This document shows, one piece after another, positions 53,507 to 62,648 of a DNA stretch of 64,000 nt (within the stretch, counting starts at the first letter, position 1; each line of letters starts with the position of its first letter). The translations under genes and the position numbers were made by a program. The notes beneath the pieces were generated by a model. That model had not been told where the DNA came from. It saw nothing but the letters and a program-made list of their open reading frames with translations, and did not search any database. This DNA is from Methanoculleus sp. UBA374. Its GTDB lineage: Archaea; Halobacteriota; Methanomicrobia; Methanomicrobiales; Methanoculleaceae. The stretch covers positions 119,708 through 183,707 of the forward strand of contig DAYL01000033.1 of the NCBI GenBank assembly GCA_002508705.1. Reading direction: 5' to 3'.

Positions 53507-55425
53507 GCCTGCCACGACCTCACCCCCTGCTTCGCCCGACACGCCTCGAGCATCTGCTGCACGTGCGGGAAGAGAGTAAAGTCGGTGTGCGGCAAGAAGC
53601 AACTCGACGTATATCGGTCCATGAAGGACGGTTCGGCGTTCAGCTCGATGTAGGTGATCCTCCGGGCGATCGCGTCGAGTTCCTTCCGTCGCTTGCGGTT
53701 GATCAGGGCGATGTTCGCGCCGGTGATCGCTCCGTTCCCGATGTTTTCCACGCGGTCCAGGGGCATCTCGGGTATCAGCCCGACGGTGATGGCGTTCTCC
53801 TTGTTGAGGTAGTTCCCGAACGCCCCCGCAAAGCAGACCCTGCCGATGTCCCCGGGCTCAAGGCCCGCCGCGTCGAGGAGCGTCATACAGGCCCCGTGGA
53901 TCGCCGCCTTGCTCATGATAAGGTTCCTGATGTCGTTCTCGGTCATGACGATATCCTTCCCAACTGACGTCTCCTTCTTCCAGGCCACCACGTACTCCGG
54001 GTAATACTGTCCCTTCCTGACCCGGGGATGGCTGATATCCAGATTGATCCGTCCCGTCCGGTCGATGACGCAGGTGCGGAGCAGTTCCGCGAGCAGGTCG
54101 ATAAGGCCCGACCCGCAGATCCCCCGCGGCCGTACGCCGTTGATCGTCGAGCAGGTCGGCGTGAGCGTCTCGGCGTCGATCGCGACCCGCTCGATTGCAC
54201 CGGGGTTTGCCCGCATGCCGAAGAGCACCTCCCCTCCCTCCAGAGCTGGCCCGGCCGCGCCCGCACAGGAGAGCATCCAGTCGCTGTTGCCGAGCACCGC
54301 CTCGAAGTTCGTGCCGATATCCACCATGAGCGTCGCCTCCTCGCGGTCCGTCATTCCGGTTGCCAGGATATCGGCAATGATGTCGCCGCCGATGAAGTTC
54401 GAGACCGCCGGGAAGGTGTAGACCTCGGCGTTCCGGTGGGCCGCAATCCCGATCTGCCCGGCGCCCGTCGAGAGCATCCGCCGCACGACCGGGATGTAGG
54501 GCTCGGTGATCATGTAGGCGGGGTCGATCCCGAGGAAGAGATGGGTCATCACCGTGTTTCCGGCGACCATCACCTCGAAGATCTCCTCGCGGTCGATCCC
54601 TGCCGTGTCGGCGGCGGTCGTCAGGGCCTCGTTGATACTCTCCGTCGCAAGTTGTTGCAGTTGGGATAGGCCGCTCTTCCGGGAGAAGTTCACCCGCGAG
54701 AGGATATCCTCGCCGCAGGAGATCTGCCGGTTGTAGTTGGAGGCCGTGGCGAGTATCCGGCCGTCGGTCAGGCTCCAGAGGTAGGCCACGACCGTGGTGG
54801 TCCCGAGGTCCACCGCCGCCCCGTAGAGCCTTTCGGAGGTGTCGCCTCCGTCCACGCTGCTCAGGCGGTAGCCGACGGGCGCCAGGGCGACCGTGGCGGT
54901 CGCGTTCCACTCGTTCCGGCGGAGCACCAGCGGGAGAAAGCAGAGGACGTCGAGCGGCGCGTAGATACTGGTCGGGGGCGGCCCGCCCTGTTTCTCGATC
55001 CCCTCCAGCACGCGGGTGAGGTCGGGAGTCGTGTCGTCCAGGGACGGCGGCTCGAGGCGGACCACGTACTTCCGGACGGCGGGGTTGAACGGAATTCCCT
55101 CCTGGCCCGGGACCTCTACCAGGATCTTCTGCTCCTGGATGAGCGACTCGGCCGGGACATTCACCAGGACGTCGCCGACAACGGTCGCCTGGCAGGCAAG
55201 GCACGCCCCGCGGGCGATCTCGTCGTCCGAGAAGAACCTGCGATATTTATCGCGGTCGAACGTTGCCGTGCCTTCTTTGATGAAGACGAGACACTTCCCG
55301 CATTTTCCCTGCCCGCCGCAGACCACGTTCATGGAGAGACCGGCCGCCCGCGCCGCGTCGAGGATGGTCGTTCCCCCCGGCACGGTCACCTTTCGGTAGC
55401 CCGGGAGAAACGTAACGGTCGGCAT
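53503..55425 (-). CDS. acsV: Reductive activator of the corrinoid iron-sulfur protein (RACo/AcsV)
   Basis: 640 residues from the ATG at 55425, which overlaps the AcsC stop (TGATG). The N-terminal [2Fe-2S] ferredoxin domain has CGGQGKCGKC and GACLAC (about residues 36-80). A linker is followed by an ASKHA ATPase domain (GAAVDLGTTTVVAYLW near residue 205; MVDIGTNFEAVLG near 370; GICGSGLIDLLAEL near 445). This family uses ATP to rereduce the accidentally oxidised Co(II) of corrinoid proteins to Co(I). Its presence indicates that the AcsCD protein is catalytically used. Confidence 0.93.
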   Translation of the reverse strand: MPTVTFLPGYRKVTVPGGTTILDAARAAGLSMNVVCGGQGKCGKCLVFIKEGTATFDRDKYRRFFSDDEIARGACLACQATVVGDVLVNVPAESLIQEQKILVEVPGQEGIPFNPAVRKYVVRLEPPSLDDTTPDLTRVLEGIEKQGGPPPTSIYAPLDVLCFLPLVLRRNEWNATATVALAPVGYRLSSVDGGDTSERLYGAAVDLGTTTVVAYLWSLTDGRILATASNYNRQISCGEDILSRVNFSRKSGLSQLQQLATESINEALTTAADTAGIDREEIFEVMVAGNTVMTHLFLGIDPAYMITEPYIPVVRRMLSTGAGQIGIAAHRNAEVYTFPAVSNFIGGDIIADILATGMTDREEATLMVDIGTNFEAVLGNSDWMLSCAGAAGPALEGGEVLFGMRANPGAIERVAIDAETLTPTCSTINGVRPRGICGSGLIDLLAELLRTCVIDRTGRINLDISHPRVRKGQYYPEYVVAWKKETSVGKDIVMTENDIRNLIMSKAAIHGACMTLLDAAGLEPGDIGRVCFAGAFGNYLNKENAITVGLIPEMPLDRVENIGNGAITGANIALINRKRRKELDAIARRITYIELNAEPSFMDRYTSSCFLPHTDFTLFPHVQQMLEACRAKQGVRSWQA

Positions 55426-56759
55426 CAGGTTTTCCACTCCGCTTCGAGGTATCCGGGGAGATCGGCCCCGTCCCGGGGACCGACCAGCACCTTCCACCCG
55501 GTTGCGTCCTCGATCTTCCCGGAGAGGGGGGCGGCGTAGCCGGGGATGACCAGCAGACGGTGGTCCACCAGGTCTCCGACATTGAACTCCTTGAGCGATT
55601 CGGCGACGAGGGTCTCCGTCAGTTTCCCGCCGGCGACGGCCGTAAGGACCGAGAGCCCTTCGGTGTCTGCTATGAAGAGGTAACTGGGTATCCCGGACGC
55701 CTCGAGGTAGCCGAGCAGCGTGAAGTAGGTGAGCGAGAAGTTCACCGTGAGGAGGATCGGGGCGCTCGGCCCGGGATCGTTGATCGGGTAGATTCCCGGC
55801 GTCACCTGGATGGGTTTCTGCGGGTCGGTGTAGATGTTCTGCCGCAGGGTGAGCGCCGCTTCCCGGGAAGCATGGGCAAGCGGGGGGGCGACGATGATCC
55901 CTGCGTACTTCAGGATGCCCGCCGCGAGGGCCGCGTCGGTCTCGTTGAGCGGCACGGTGTCGAGGTAGATGGGGTAGCCGAGCCCGGGCTCGGTCCGCCC
56001 GATGGCGGCTCTCCGGATCTCCGTCGCGGTCGCGATGAAACCGGAAAGCGACTGCGGGACGGGATCAAGCAGGAGGTCCGGAGCCCCGGCGTCCGCGCAT
56101 TTCCCGGCGAGTACGGCGAGGTTCGGGAGGTTGGGGGTCCGCACGGTGAGGGGGCACCCGTAGCGCTTCGCGAGTGCGGCGAGTTCCTCCCAGTTCTCTT
56201 CTGTTGCGGCGTGGATCAGCGGCCGGTAGTTTCCGGCGACTGCGAGGGCCGCCTCAAAGGACGCGGGGTTGTCGGCGATCAGCACGAGAGGGAGGCTGCT
56301 CCCGCCCCCGGCAAGCGTCACGGTCGCGGCGAACCGGTCGGGAAGGCCGCTCTCGTTTCTTACCGCAATCCCGTTGAGGACGAGGTCCTGCCCCACCCGC
56401 TGGACGACCGTGTCCCTGACCTCCTCCACGACAGAACGCACCTTCTCCTCAGGCCAGGCATCGGAGACCTGCACCATGATCCCCGGCGGATGATAGAAGG
56501 TCTTCTCGTGCCGAAAGAGGACGAACTCTTCTCCGACCGGAACCGACCGTTCCCCCACGCCGACCTGCACGAGCCGGACCGGCGGCCGGGTCACCCCGCC
56601 GAGCAGGGTTTTCGTCTCGGGGTCGAGGTCCGGACAGGCTTCGATCTCCGCCTTCCCCGTGGCGAGTTTCATGGCAAAGGCAAGGCATGTAGGGTAGCCG
56701 CACTTCTTGCAGTTCGTCTTCGGAAGATGTTTGTAGATGTCGAGTGCTTTCATTGCCAT
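55425..56759 (-). CDS. acsC: Corrinoid iron-sulfur protein large subunit (AcsC/CdhE)
   Basis: 444 residues from the ATG at 56759, with GGGGTG about eight bases before. CKKCGYPTC then 16 residues and CPDL give the CX2CX4CX16C motif of its [4Fe-4S] cluster at the N-terminus. The middle is a TIM-barrel-like region, and the C-terminal part (from about 330; INDPGPSAPILLTVNFSLTY) is the corrinoid-binding domain. With AcsD it carries the methyl group on cobalt. It starts five bases after acsD and couples directly to acsV. Confidence 0.94.
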   Translation of the reverse strand: MAMKALDIYKHLPKTNCKKCGYPTCLAFAMKLATGKAEIEACPDLDPETKTLLGGVTRPPVRLVQVGVGERSVPVGEEFVLFRHEKTFYHPPGIMVQVSDAWPEEKVRSVVEEVRDTVVQRVGQDLVLNGIAVRNESGLPDRFAATVTLAGGGSSLPLVLIADNPASFEAALAVAGNYRPLIHAATEENWEELAALAKRYGCPLTVRTPNLPNLAVLAGKCADAGAPDLLLDPVPQSLSGFIATATEIRRAAIGRTEPGLGYPIYLDTVPLNETDAALAAGILKYAGIIVAPPLAHASREAALTLRQNIYTDPQKPIQVTPGIYPINDPGPSAPILLTVNFSLTYFTLLGYLEASGIPSYLFIADTEGLSVLTAVAGGKLTETLVAESLKEFNVGDLVDHRLLVIPGYAAPLSGKIEDATGWKVLVGPRDGADLPGYLEAEWKT

Positions 56760-56764
56760 GGAGT

Positions 56765-57676
56765 TCACACCCCGAGTGCCGTCTTGAGTTTCCCCACGGT
56801 CAGGGGATGGCGGACGCAGACGATCGACGCGCCGGCCACGATGGCGGAGTAGGCGGTGTAGAACTCCCATGCGACCGCCATCGCATCCTCTTCCTCCGGC
56901 GGGGCTTCCCGCACCTCGCGGACCGAGAGGGTGTCGGTGGAGGCGCAGATCATCGGCATCGCGAGGTCCGCGTCCCCGGAGAGGGCGGCGAGACGTATCC
57001 GCTCCATCACCGAGTAGGAGTACTCGAACCCGTAGCCGAGCGCCCCCGTGAATGGGTCGATCACGATCCTGTCCTGCGGCACGCCCATCTCCTGGAGGAG
57101 GATGTTCAACTGCTTGGCAAGGTTGATGTCGATGGGCGACTGGGCGATCACCGCATGACCGTATGCCAGCGCCGCTGCGGCGACGCTCCGGTAGCGGTCG
57201 GCTTCCGCGGTTCCGAGGAGGAGCCGTTCGCCCTCTCCCGCCTCTCCGCAGCGGCGGAAGACCTCGCTGTCGAGGTTCGGCTCGTTGCTCCCCTCGATGA
57301 TCAGGGGCCGGGTCGTCGCCGCAAGCACCCGCTCCGTCGTCGCGGCGATCTCGGAAAATGCATCGAATCCACGCTGTTTTGTGCTGGTCAAGTTCAGCCG
57401 TACGAGATCCGCGCCGTAGGTGCGCTCCGCGGCCCGTGCCCACTCATCCGGGTTGTTCGCGAGGTCGCCCACATAGTCGCGGACCACCTGCGGCCAGAAC
57501 CGGGGGTCGTCGCAGACTTCGAGCGCCACGAGGAACCTGCCCGGTTCTTCCCGGGAGAACGGCAGACCCCGTTCGCCTCCGATCACATAGGAGACCTCCC
57601 GGGTCCCTCCTTCAGCCCGCGTGGCGCCGAGACGCACCTCCCGGATCGCCGATCCGGGTTCATTGCTGTCTATCAC
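56765..57676 (-). CDS. acsD: Corrinoid iron-sulfur protein small subunit (AcsD/CdhD)
   Basis: 303 residues, GTG start with GGAGGG about nine bases upstream. TIM-barrel protein of the usual length (about 310); NLTSTKQRGFDAFSEI, LIIEGSNEPNLDSEVF and IVIDPFTGALGYGFEYSYSV are typical. It pairs with AcsC and caps the corrinoid. In methanogens the same subunits also accept methyl from methyl-tetrahydrosarcinapterin. It lies 13 bases downstream of acsB. Confidence 0.94.
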   Translation of the reverse strand: MIDSNEPGSAIREVRLGATRAEGGTREVSYVIGGERGLPFSREEPGRFLVALEVCDDPRFWPQVVRDYVGDLANNPDEWARAAERTYGADLVRLNLTSTKQRGFDAFSEIAATTERVLAATTRPLIIEGSNEPNLDSEVFRRCGEAGEGERLLLGTAEADRYRSVAAAALAYGHAVIAQSPIDINLAKQLNILLQEMGVPQDRIVIDPFTGALGYGFEYSYSVMERIRLAALSGDADLAMPMICASTDTLSVREVREAPPEEEDAMAVAWEFYTAYSAIVAGASIVCVRHPLTVGKLKTALGV

Positions 57677-57689
57677 GCGTCATTCCCTC

Positions 57690-59726
57690 CTAGATCAGCG
57701 ACTTCATCGTGAGCGCGGGATGATCGACGCGTTCGAGGAATGCGACCAGGTCCTCGATTGTCGGTGCCGAGACCTCGTCTGCGATCTTCTCAAAGAGGTC
57801 CGTCATCCCCTGCCCGGCGAGTTTCTCCCGCAGCCGGTCTTCGAGTTCTTCTTTCAGGGAGGACGGCATCCAGACCACCCGCGTAATACCGTTCTCGGCC
57901 TGGAGGAACCGGTCGCTCAGGATGTAATTCTTCGATATGCCGATGAACCCCGGCGTCTGCGCACCTCCGCCAATCGTCCCGGCGAGCGTCGAAAAGGTCA
58001 TTCCGAGCGGCGTATCCCCCGTATAGTCCCGGTTGACGATGAGAATTCCGTTCACCTCCGGGACGACGGCCGCGATGCATTCGAAGCATCCGCAGGCGGT
58101 CATCGGGTTCTCGACCATGCTGTAGAGGGAGATCCGGTCGACCTCGCCGTGGGACGCTTTCTTGACGAATCGGTTCACCCCCGCAAACTCCCCGTAGACG
58201 GCATCGACCACCTCTCCTTTCTCGACCGGCTGGTTCGCCCCGGCGGGAGTGATCTCGTAGGCGATCCGGGCGTCGAGCCAGGTGATCGCCCCGCAAAGCG
58301 CCGGCCGCTCCGGGGTGATGACGCAGACGTGGTTCGGTGCGAACGTCTGGCAGAGGGTGCAGGAGTAGAAGGTCCCAACATCCTCGTCCTTCATGCCGGC
58401 GATCCGCTCGTCCCGCGCTGCATAGGTCTCGCGTGCCTCCACGAGCATCTCCGTGACCTTTTGTTCGTCGGTGACCAGCGTCACCTGGACCGCATCGATG
58501 TGATCCGGGAACTCCATCCTGAATTTGTGGGCGAGCAGCGTCCCGAGGTCCCGGATCTTGACGCCTTTTGCCACCGCCTCTTTCGAGAGCCGCACCCAGA
58601 TGAGGTCCCGCTGCGCAACGTGCCAGGACCCCTCGCCGTAGTTGATGAAGTTATGGATCCGCCGCTCAAGCACCGGCTCGTAGTCCTTCTTCATCCTCGC
58701 GCCGGCGACGTCCACCAGGATCGCGAGCGGGAGGGCGGTGCCTTCCGGAACGTCGTCCACGTCGGGCCCGACGACGGTGACCGCATCGTCCTCGACCTCC
58801 TCCTTGGGCCGCATCCGGAGGAGCTCGAAGGCGGGGGTCCTGCTGCCGCCGAACTCCACGTACATCTCCTCCTTGCGGATGCTCTTCCCCTCGAACGCGG
58901 GCGAGCAGGCCATGGGGATCGGGATCGCCGTGACCGTGACCCGGATCCCGCGGAGGTCCATCCCGGTCCGGACCGCATCGGCGGGAGCGACCGGTACCCA
59001 TTCCCCTCCCCCGTAGCCATCGCCGGCCGCGAGGATCGGTATCCCGAGTATCCTCAGGGCATCGACAAACGCAACCTCTTCGTCGGTGAGGCCGGGGAAC
59101 GCGATCACGAACGCCTTCGCCCGCTCCGCGGCGTATCTGAGCAGGGAGTGAACGTCTCCCGGCTGCACCCCGCCGAACATCATCGCGATTCGGGCGACGG
59201 CGTCGGCGAAATGGATGCCGCGGGCGCTGTGCGGTCCGAGCGGTACCAGACGGTAATCCAGCCCCAGGCGGACGCCGGCGCCGGAGAGCGCCTCCACGAC
59301 CCCGCCGGCAAGGAAGGTGAGCAGAGACTTCTCCTGCATCTCCCGGCAGATCGCCGCTACAGCATCGGAGCTCTCCGGCGTCCCGACGAGGAGGCCGAGA
59401 CCGGTGATACTCCCGTCGACCAGGGTGTAGCCGAGCCCACGGAGAACCGCGTCCGGGATGAACCCGGTGTAAGGGCTCGCGACACCGCTTTCGCCGGCCA
59501 TCAGGCATTCGCAGGCGACGAGGAGGTTGTTGCCGGACTGTCCGTATGCTTCGCGTGCTCCGTCCGCATCACGCACGGCAATCCCGGTGACGGCGTAGGT
59601 CACGGGAAGGGCGTACGCCGTCTCGGCGTAGGCGAGCTTCCCGGCGAGTGCCTGCATCCTCGCGTCGAGATCGGTGCGGCCGCGTTCTATTGTCGCATCC
59701 AGAGAGTCCATGAGTCTGTTGTTCAT
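57690..59726 (-). CDS. acsB: Acetyl-CoA synthase, long (bacterial AcsB-type) form
   Basis: 678 residues from the ATG at 59726. All A-cluster ligands are present: C456, C459, C468, C478 for the [4Fe-4S] cluster and C545-G-C547 for the distal nickel. These lie a constant 50 positions before the Moorella AcsB ligands, so most of the N-terminal domain (about 260 residues) is kept. Archaeal CdhC normally lacks that domain and is about 470 residues, so this gene is of bacterial type and was probably gained by transfer. The enzyme joins or splits methyl, CO and CoA. In bacteria the N-terminal domain docks to CODH, which is not encoded nearby. Confidence 0.93.
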   Translation of the reverse strand: MNNRLMDSLDATIERGRTDLDARMQALAGKLAYAETAYALPVTYAVTGIAVRDADGAREAYGQSGNNLLVACECLMAGESGVASPYTGFIPDAVLRGLGYTLVDGSITGLGLLVGTPESSDAVAAICREMQEKSLLTFLAGGVVEALSGAGVRLGLDYRLVPLGPHSARGIHFADAVARIAMMFGGVQPGDVHSLLRYAAERAKAFVIAFPGLTDEEVAFVDALRILGIPILAAGDGYGGGEWVPVAPADAVRTGMDLRGIRVTVTAIPIPMACSPAFEGKSIRKEEMYVEFGGSRTPAFELLRMRPKEEVEDDAVTVVGPDVDDVPEGTALPLAILVDVAGARMKKDYEPVLERRIHNFINYGEGSWHVAQRDLIWVRLSKEAVAKGVKIRDLGTLLAHKFRMEFPDHIDAVQVTLVTDEQKVTEMLVEARETYAARDERIAGMKDEDVGTFYSCTLCQTFAPNHVCVITPERPALCGAITWLDARIAYEITPAGANQPVEKGEVVDAVYGEFAGVNRFVKKASHGEVDRISLYSMVENPMTACGCFECIAAVVPEVNGILIVNRDYTGDTPLGMTFSTLAGTIGGGAQTPGFIGISKNYILSDRFLQAENGITRVVWMPSSLKEELEDRLREKLAGQGMTDLFEKIADEVSAPTIEDLVAFLERVDHPALTMKSLI

Positions 59727-59756
59727 GGTGCCTTCAGTTGAAGATGCTCTTTGCAG

Positions 59757-59769
59757 GGGTATAAAACAT
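59757..59769 (-). promoter_or_regulatory. Promoter of the acs operon
   Basis: TATA-like GTTTTATACCC on the minus strand about 35-45 bases before the acsB ATG, implying a 5' leader of roughly ten bases. Only ATGA/TGATG overlaps or gaps of up to 13 bases follow until the methionine synthase gene, so one promoter can serve five genes. Confidence 0.55.
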
Positions 59770-59977
59770 TGTTTCCTGACAGGTGGGAACAGCGCGATTC
59801 CCGGGTCTCTCCGACCTAAAGCCGCGCCTGCCGTGGCGGCGCCTCCCGGCTGGCCGCTGCAGGACACGGCCGGCCGGAATTTCCCATCGACTCCGAAAGA
59901 TAATTACCGATTCTACCCAATTGTCTGTGTAGATCTCCTGCCGGATGCAAGTCCGGAAAACCTGTGGAGCAGCACCT

Positions 59978-60210
59978 ATGAACGAGTACCAGGATAAGTT
60001 CAGCAGGATCATCGATCTCCTCAAAGACCATTCGCCGCGGGGTCTCTCTATATCTGCACTCGCCCGCGAACTCGGGATGAACCGGGCCACCGTCTCCAAG
60101 TATCTCGAGGTACTCCAGTCGAGCGGAGACGTGAGCATGCAGCGGTTCGGGAGATCGAAGTTATACACCCCGGCACCGCGGGTCCCGCTCTCGGAGCTCT
60201 TTGACCGCCT
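59978..60210 (+). pseudogene. Sensor protein, 5' part: HTH domain, split by an IS element
   Basis: From the ATG at 59978 the frame reads a winged helix-turn-helix (LSISALARELGMNRATVSKY, about residues 23-42) and reaches SELFDRL, where the IS256-family element begins. Beyond the element, the sequence SNAIVILDAD at 61475 continues in frame once the IS and one copy of the target duplication are removed. So an HTH-PAS protein of about 470 residues was interrupted. Remaining translation runs 17 codons into the element. Confidence 0.8.
60204..60210. repeat. Target site duplication, left
   Basis: ACCGCCT, repeated at 61468-61474 on the other side of the element. Confidence 0.85.
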
Positions 60211-61467
60211 GGTAACGTCTCAGATTTTCTGTAATTTGCCTGAGCCCTGTCTCCTTGCTTGATCATTCCTTCTCCATCGTCAAATACCTTCTGCCGGTGA
60301 CCCACTCCTCGTTGATGTCCATCAGGATAGATCCGACCAGCCGGAGGAGGGATTCCTCGTTCGGGAACGCTCCTACGACTTTGGTCCTTCGTTTTAGCTC
60401 CTTATTGACCCGTTCCATCAGGTTTGTGGTTCGGAGCCGTTTCCCGTGCTGTTTCGGGAATGCCGTGTAACTCATAAGCCCGGGGAGGAATCGTTCGATG
60501 GTATTGGCTGCTTTCCGGTACCCCCTGGCATTCAGGTCATCGGCGAGATCTTGAAGCCTTTGTTCACTTCCATAGGCCTCCTTCAGCCCCTCTACAACCT
60601 CCTTCTGATGTTTCCGGGGAATATTCCTCAAGACGGCTCGGGTACAATGAACCTGACACATCTGCCAGGATGCACCGAGGAAGGCGGCTTCAGCCGCCTT
60701 CTGGATGCCGGTATGCCCATCAGAGATGACCAGTTGAACCCCGGCAAGTCCTCGTTCTTTGAGGTCCTCGAAGAGTCCCGACCAGAATTCCTCATTCTCA
60801 CAATCTGTGATTCTTGCGCCGAGGATCTCCCGGTAACCATCCTCGCGCACTCCGGCGACCACCAGGACCGCCTTGGTGACGTACCGTGCTCCGTCCCGGA
60901 TTTTGTAGTAGGAAGCATCCACGAAGAGATACGAGATAGCCTGTTCGATCGGCCGCAGGAGGAATGCCTGCACCTGATCGTCGAGGTCCTTGGCCATCCG
61001 GGAGACCGAAGCCGGAGAGAGCTGATCGATCCCCAGATGACTGACGATCTCCTGGACTCTCCTCGTTGAGACGCCCTGGAGGTAGGATTCGACGATTGCA
61101 TTCACCAGAGCCTTCTCCACCCGGGCATACCGTCCAAAGACCTGTGTCTCGAACGAGAACTCCCGAAACTGCGGTTTCCGGAGGATCGTCTCCCCGTATC
61201 GGGTCTTGAGGGATCGGTCCTTGTAACCGTTTCGATGCGCTTTCCGCGCATCGGTGCGTTCGTACTGGGCGGCTCCTGCCTGCTGGAGGGCCTCTGCGAG
61301 CATCACCTGGTTGAGGAATCCGGTGATGAGGTTCTTCATGCCGTTCTCCTGATCGGAAAGATAATCTTCGATTAACGCTAAGGGATCCATGGCCCTGTTT
61401 CTCCTTTGTCCAAATCTAGGTTGGATCCAGGGCCAATTCAATTTTACAGAACTTTCGTTACGCTACC
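60211..61467 (-). mobile_element. IS256-family insertion sequence, 1257 bases
   Basis: Bounded by imperfect terminal inverted repeats (GGTAACGTCTCAG on the left; GGTAGCGTAACGA as the complement of the right end, with TTCTGTAA shared further in) and by a 7-base direct duplication of target DNA (ACCGCCT). One transposase gene on the minus strand. The clean duplication and intact transposase suggest a recent insertion. Confidence 0.9.
60263..61390 (-). CDS. IS256-family (mutator type) transposase
   Basis: 375 residues from the ATG at 61390, supported by AAAGGAG upstream; an ATG at 61441 would add 17 residues. DDE residues are visible in the expected order: VDASYYKI, then ISDGHTGIQKA, and TNLMERVNKELKRRTK at the C-terminal end. 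QMCQVHCTRAVLRNIPRK is another family signature. It appears complete. Confidence 0.93.
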   Translation of the reverse strand: MDPLALIEDYLSDQENGMKNLITGFLNQVMLAEALQQAGAAQYERTDARKAHRNGYKDRSLKTRYGETILRKPQFREFSFETQVFGRYARVEKALVNAIVESYLQGVSTRRVQEIVSHLGIDQLSPASVSRMAKDLDDQVQAFLLRPIEQAISYLFVDASYYKIRDGARYVTKAVLVVAGVREDGYREILGARITDCENEEFWSGLFEDLKERGLAGVQLVISDGHTGIQKAAEAAFLGASWQMCQVHCTRAVLRNIPRKHQKEVVEGLKEAYGSEQRLQDLADDLNARGYRKAANTIERFLPGLMSYTAFPKQHGKRLRTTNLMERVNKELKRRTKVVGAFPNEESLLRLVGSILMDINEEWVTGRRYLTMEKE

Positions 61468-61474
61468 ACCGCCT
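61468..61474. repeat. Target site duplication, right
   Basis: ACCGCCT, partner of 60204-60210. Confidence 0.85.
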
Positions 61475-62648
61475 CTCGAACGCGATCGTTATCCTGGACG
61501 CGGATCTCCATATTCTTATGGTGAATACGAGTTTCATCAAGACTCTCGGCATTCACCGCGAGAGAAACGTCATAGGCGTCCCTCTCTTCGACCTGAACCT
61601 CCGTATCTTCTCGGACCCGGCCATCATGCGGAATATCGAGAGGGTCTGGCAGTCCGGGACCTACCTCTCCGACATGCAGTATATCGAGGACAGCACGAAT
61701 CACATATACCACATCGAGTTTGCCCCGACCGTCTCTCATGTGGGAAAGCCGGGGATCATGATCAGCCTGCAGGACATCACGGCCTGGAAGAACACCGAGA
61801 CAGCACTGAAGAACTCGGAGAAGAAGATCCGGACGATCTTTGAGACTGTTCCCAGCGGGATCATTTTCTTTACGGCCGAGGGGGTCGTTCTCAACGCGAA
61901 TCGTGCATCCCTGGATATTCTCGGCCTGAAGAAGATCCAGGAACTGGCGAATGGGAACATCTTCGAGATCGCCTGTTACAAGGGAAAGATCCTTGAGTTG
62001 ATCCGGCAGGGAAAAGTCGCCGAGACGGAACTCGCCTGCGACTTCGACCGCCTGAAGCGGGACCAGGGGATTTCGAGCACCCGATCGGGCATCGTCTATT
62101 TCGATGTAGTCTTCACCCCGATCACTTCCGACGGCGGGGGAATCCCGAACGAGTTCGCCATACTCTTTAAGGATATCACAATCGAGCGGCTGGCGCGGAA
62201 GGAACTGGCCTTCAAAGAGATACGCTACCGTTCGTTCTTCGAGAACACCTGCAACGGCGTCCTGATCTACGAGCCGATCGACGGAGGAAACGAGTATATA
62301 TTCAAGGATGTCAACCGGGCGACGGAGAAGATCCTGCAGATGCAGAAGACAGATCTGGTCGGGCGAAAGCTCTTCGAGGTCTTTCCCGACCTCCCCAACC
62401 CCGATGTCCGTGAGGCCTTGATCCGTGTCCTGGAGACCGAAAAACCCGAGTTCCTGCCTCCTCTCCAGTACCGGAAGGAGCATTCCTCTCCGTGGATCTG
62501 GCACTACATCTTCAAGTTGCCCTCCGGGGAGATAGCGTCTTTTATGATCGACATATCGGGCGCTGTCCGTGAGGAGGCTGAAGCGCCGCTCCGGGCGTGT
62601 GGTGCTCGTGTAGCGCGAGAGGGAAGCCTCTCTGAAATCGATATATAA
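61475..62648 (+). pseudogene. Sensor protein, 3' part: three PAS domains
   Basis: Downstream half of the split gene. It begins SNAIVILDADLHILMVN, the start of a PAS domain, followed by two more PAS or PAC regions (about 61810-62200 and 62210-62560). An ATG inside the element at 61389 could allow separate expression of this part. The C-terminus (RACGARVAREGSLSEIDI) is abrupt, with no histidine kinase or output domain, so it may also be truncated there. Confidence 0.75.

Noticed and set aside
57621..59741. 706-codon plus-strand frame opposite acsB
   Set aside because: The minus strand encodes AcsB with every A-cluster ligand. The antisense product is low-complexity and charged.
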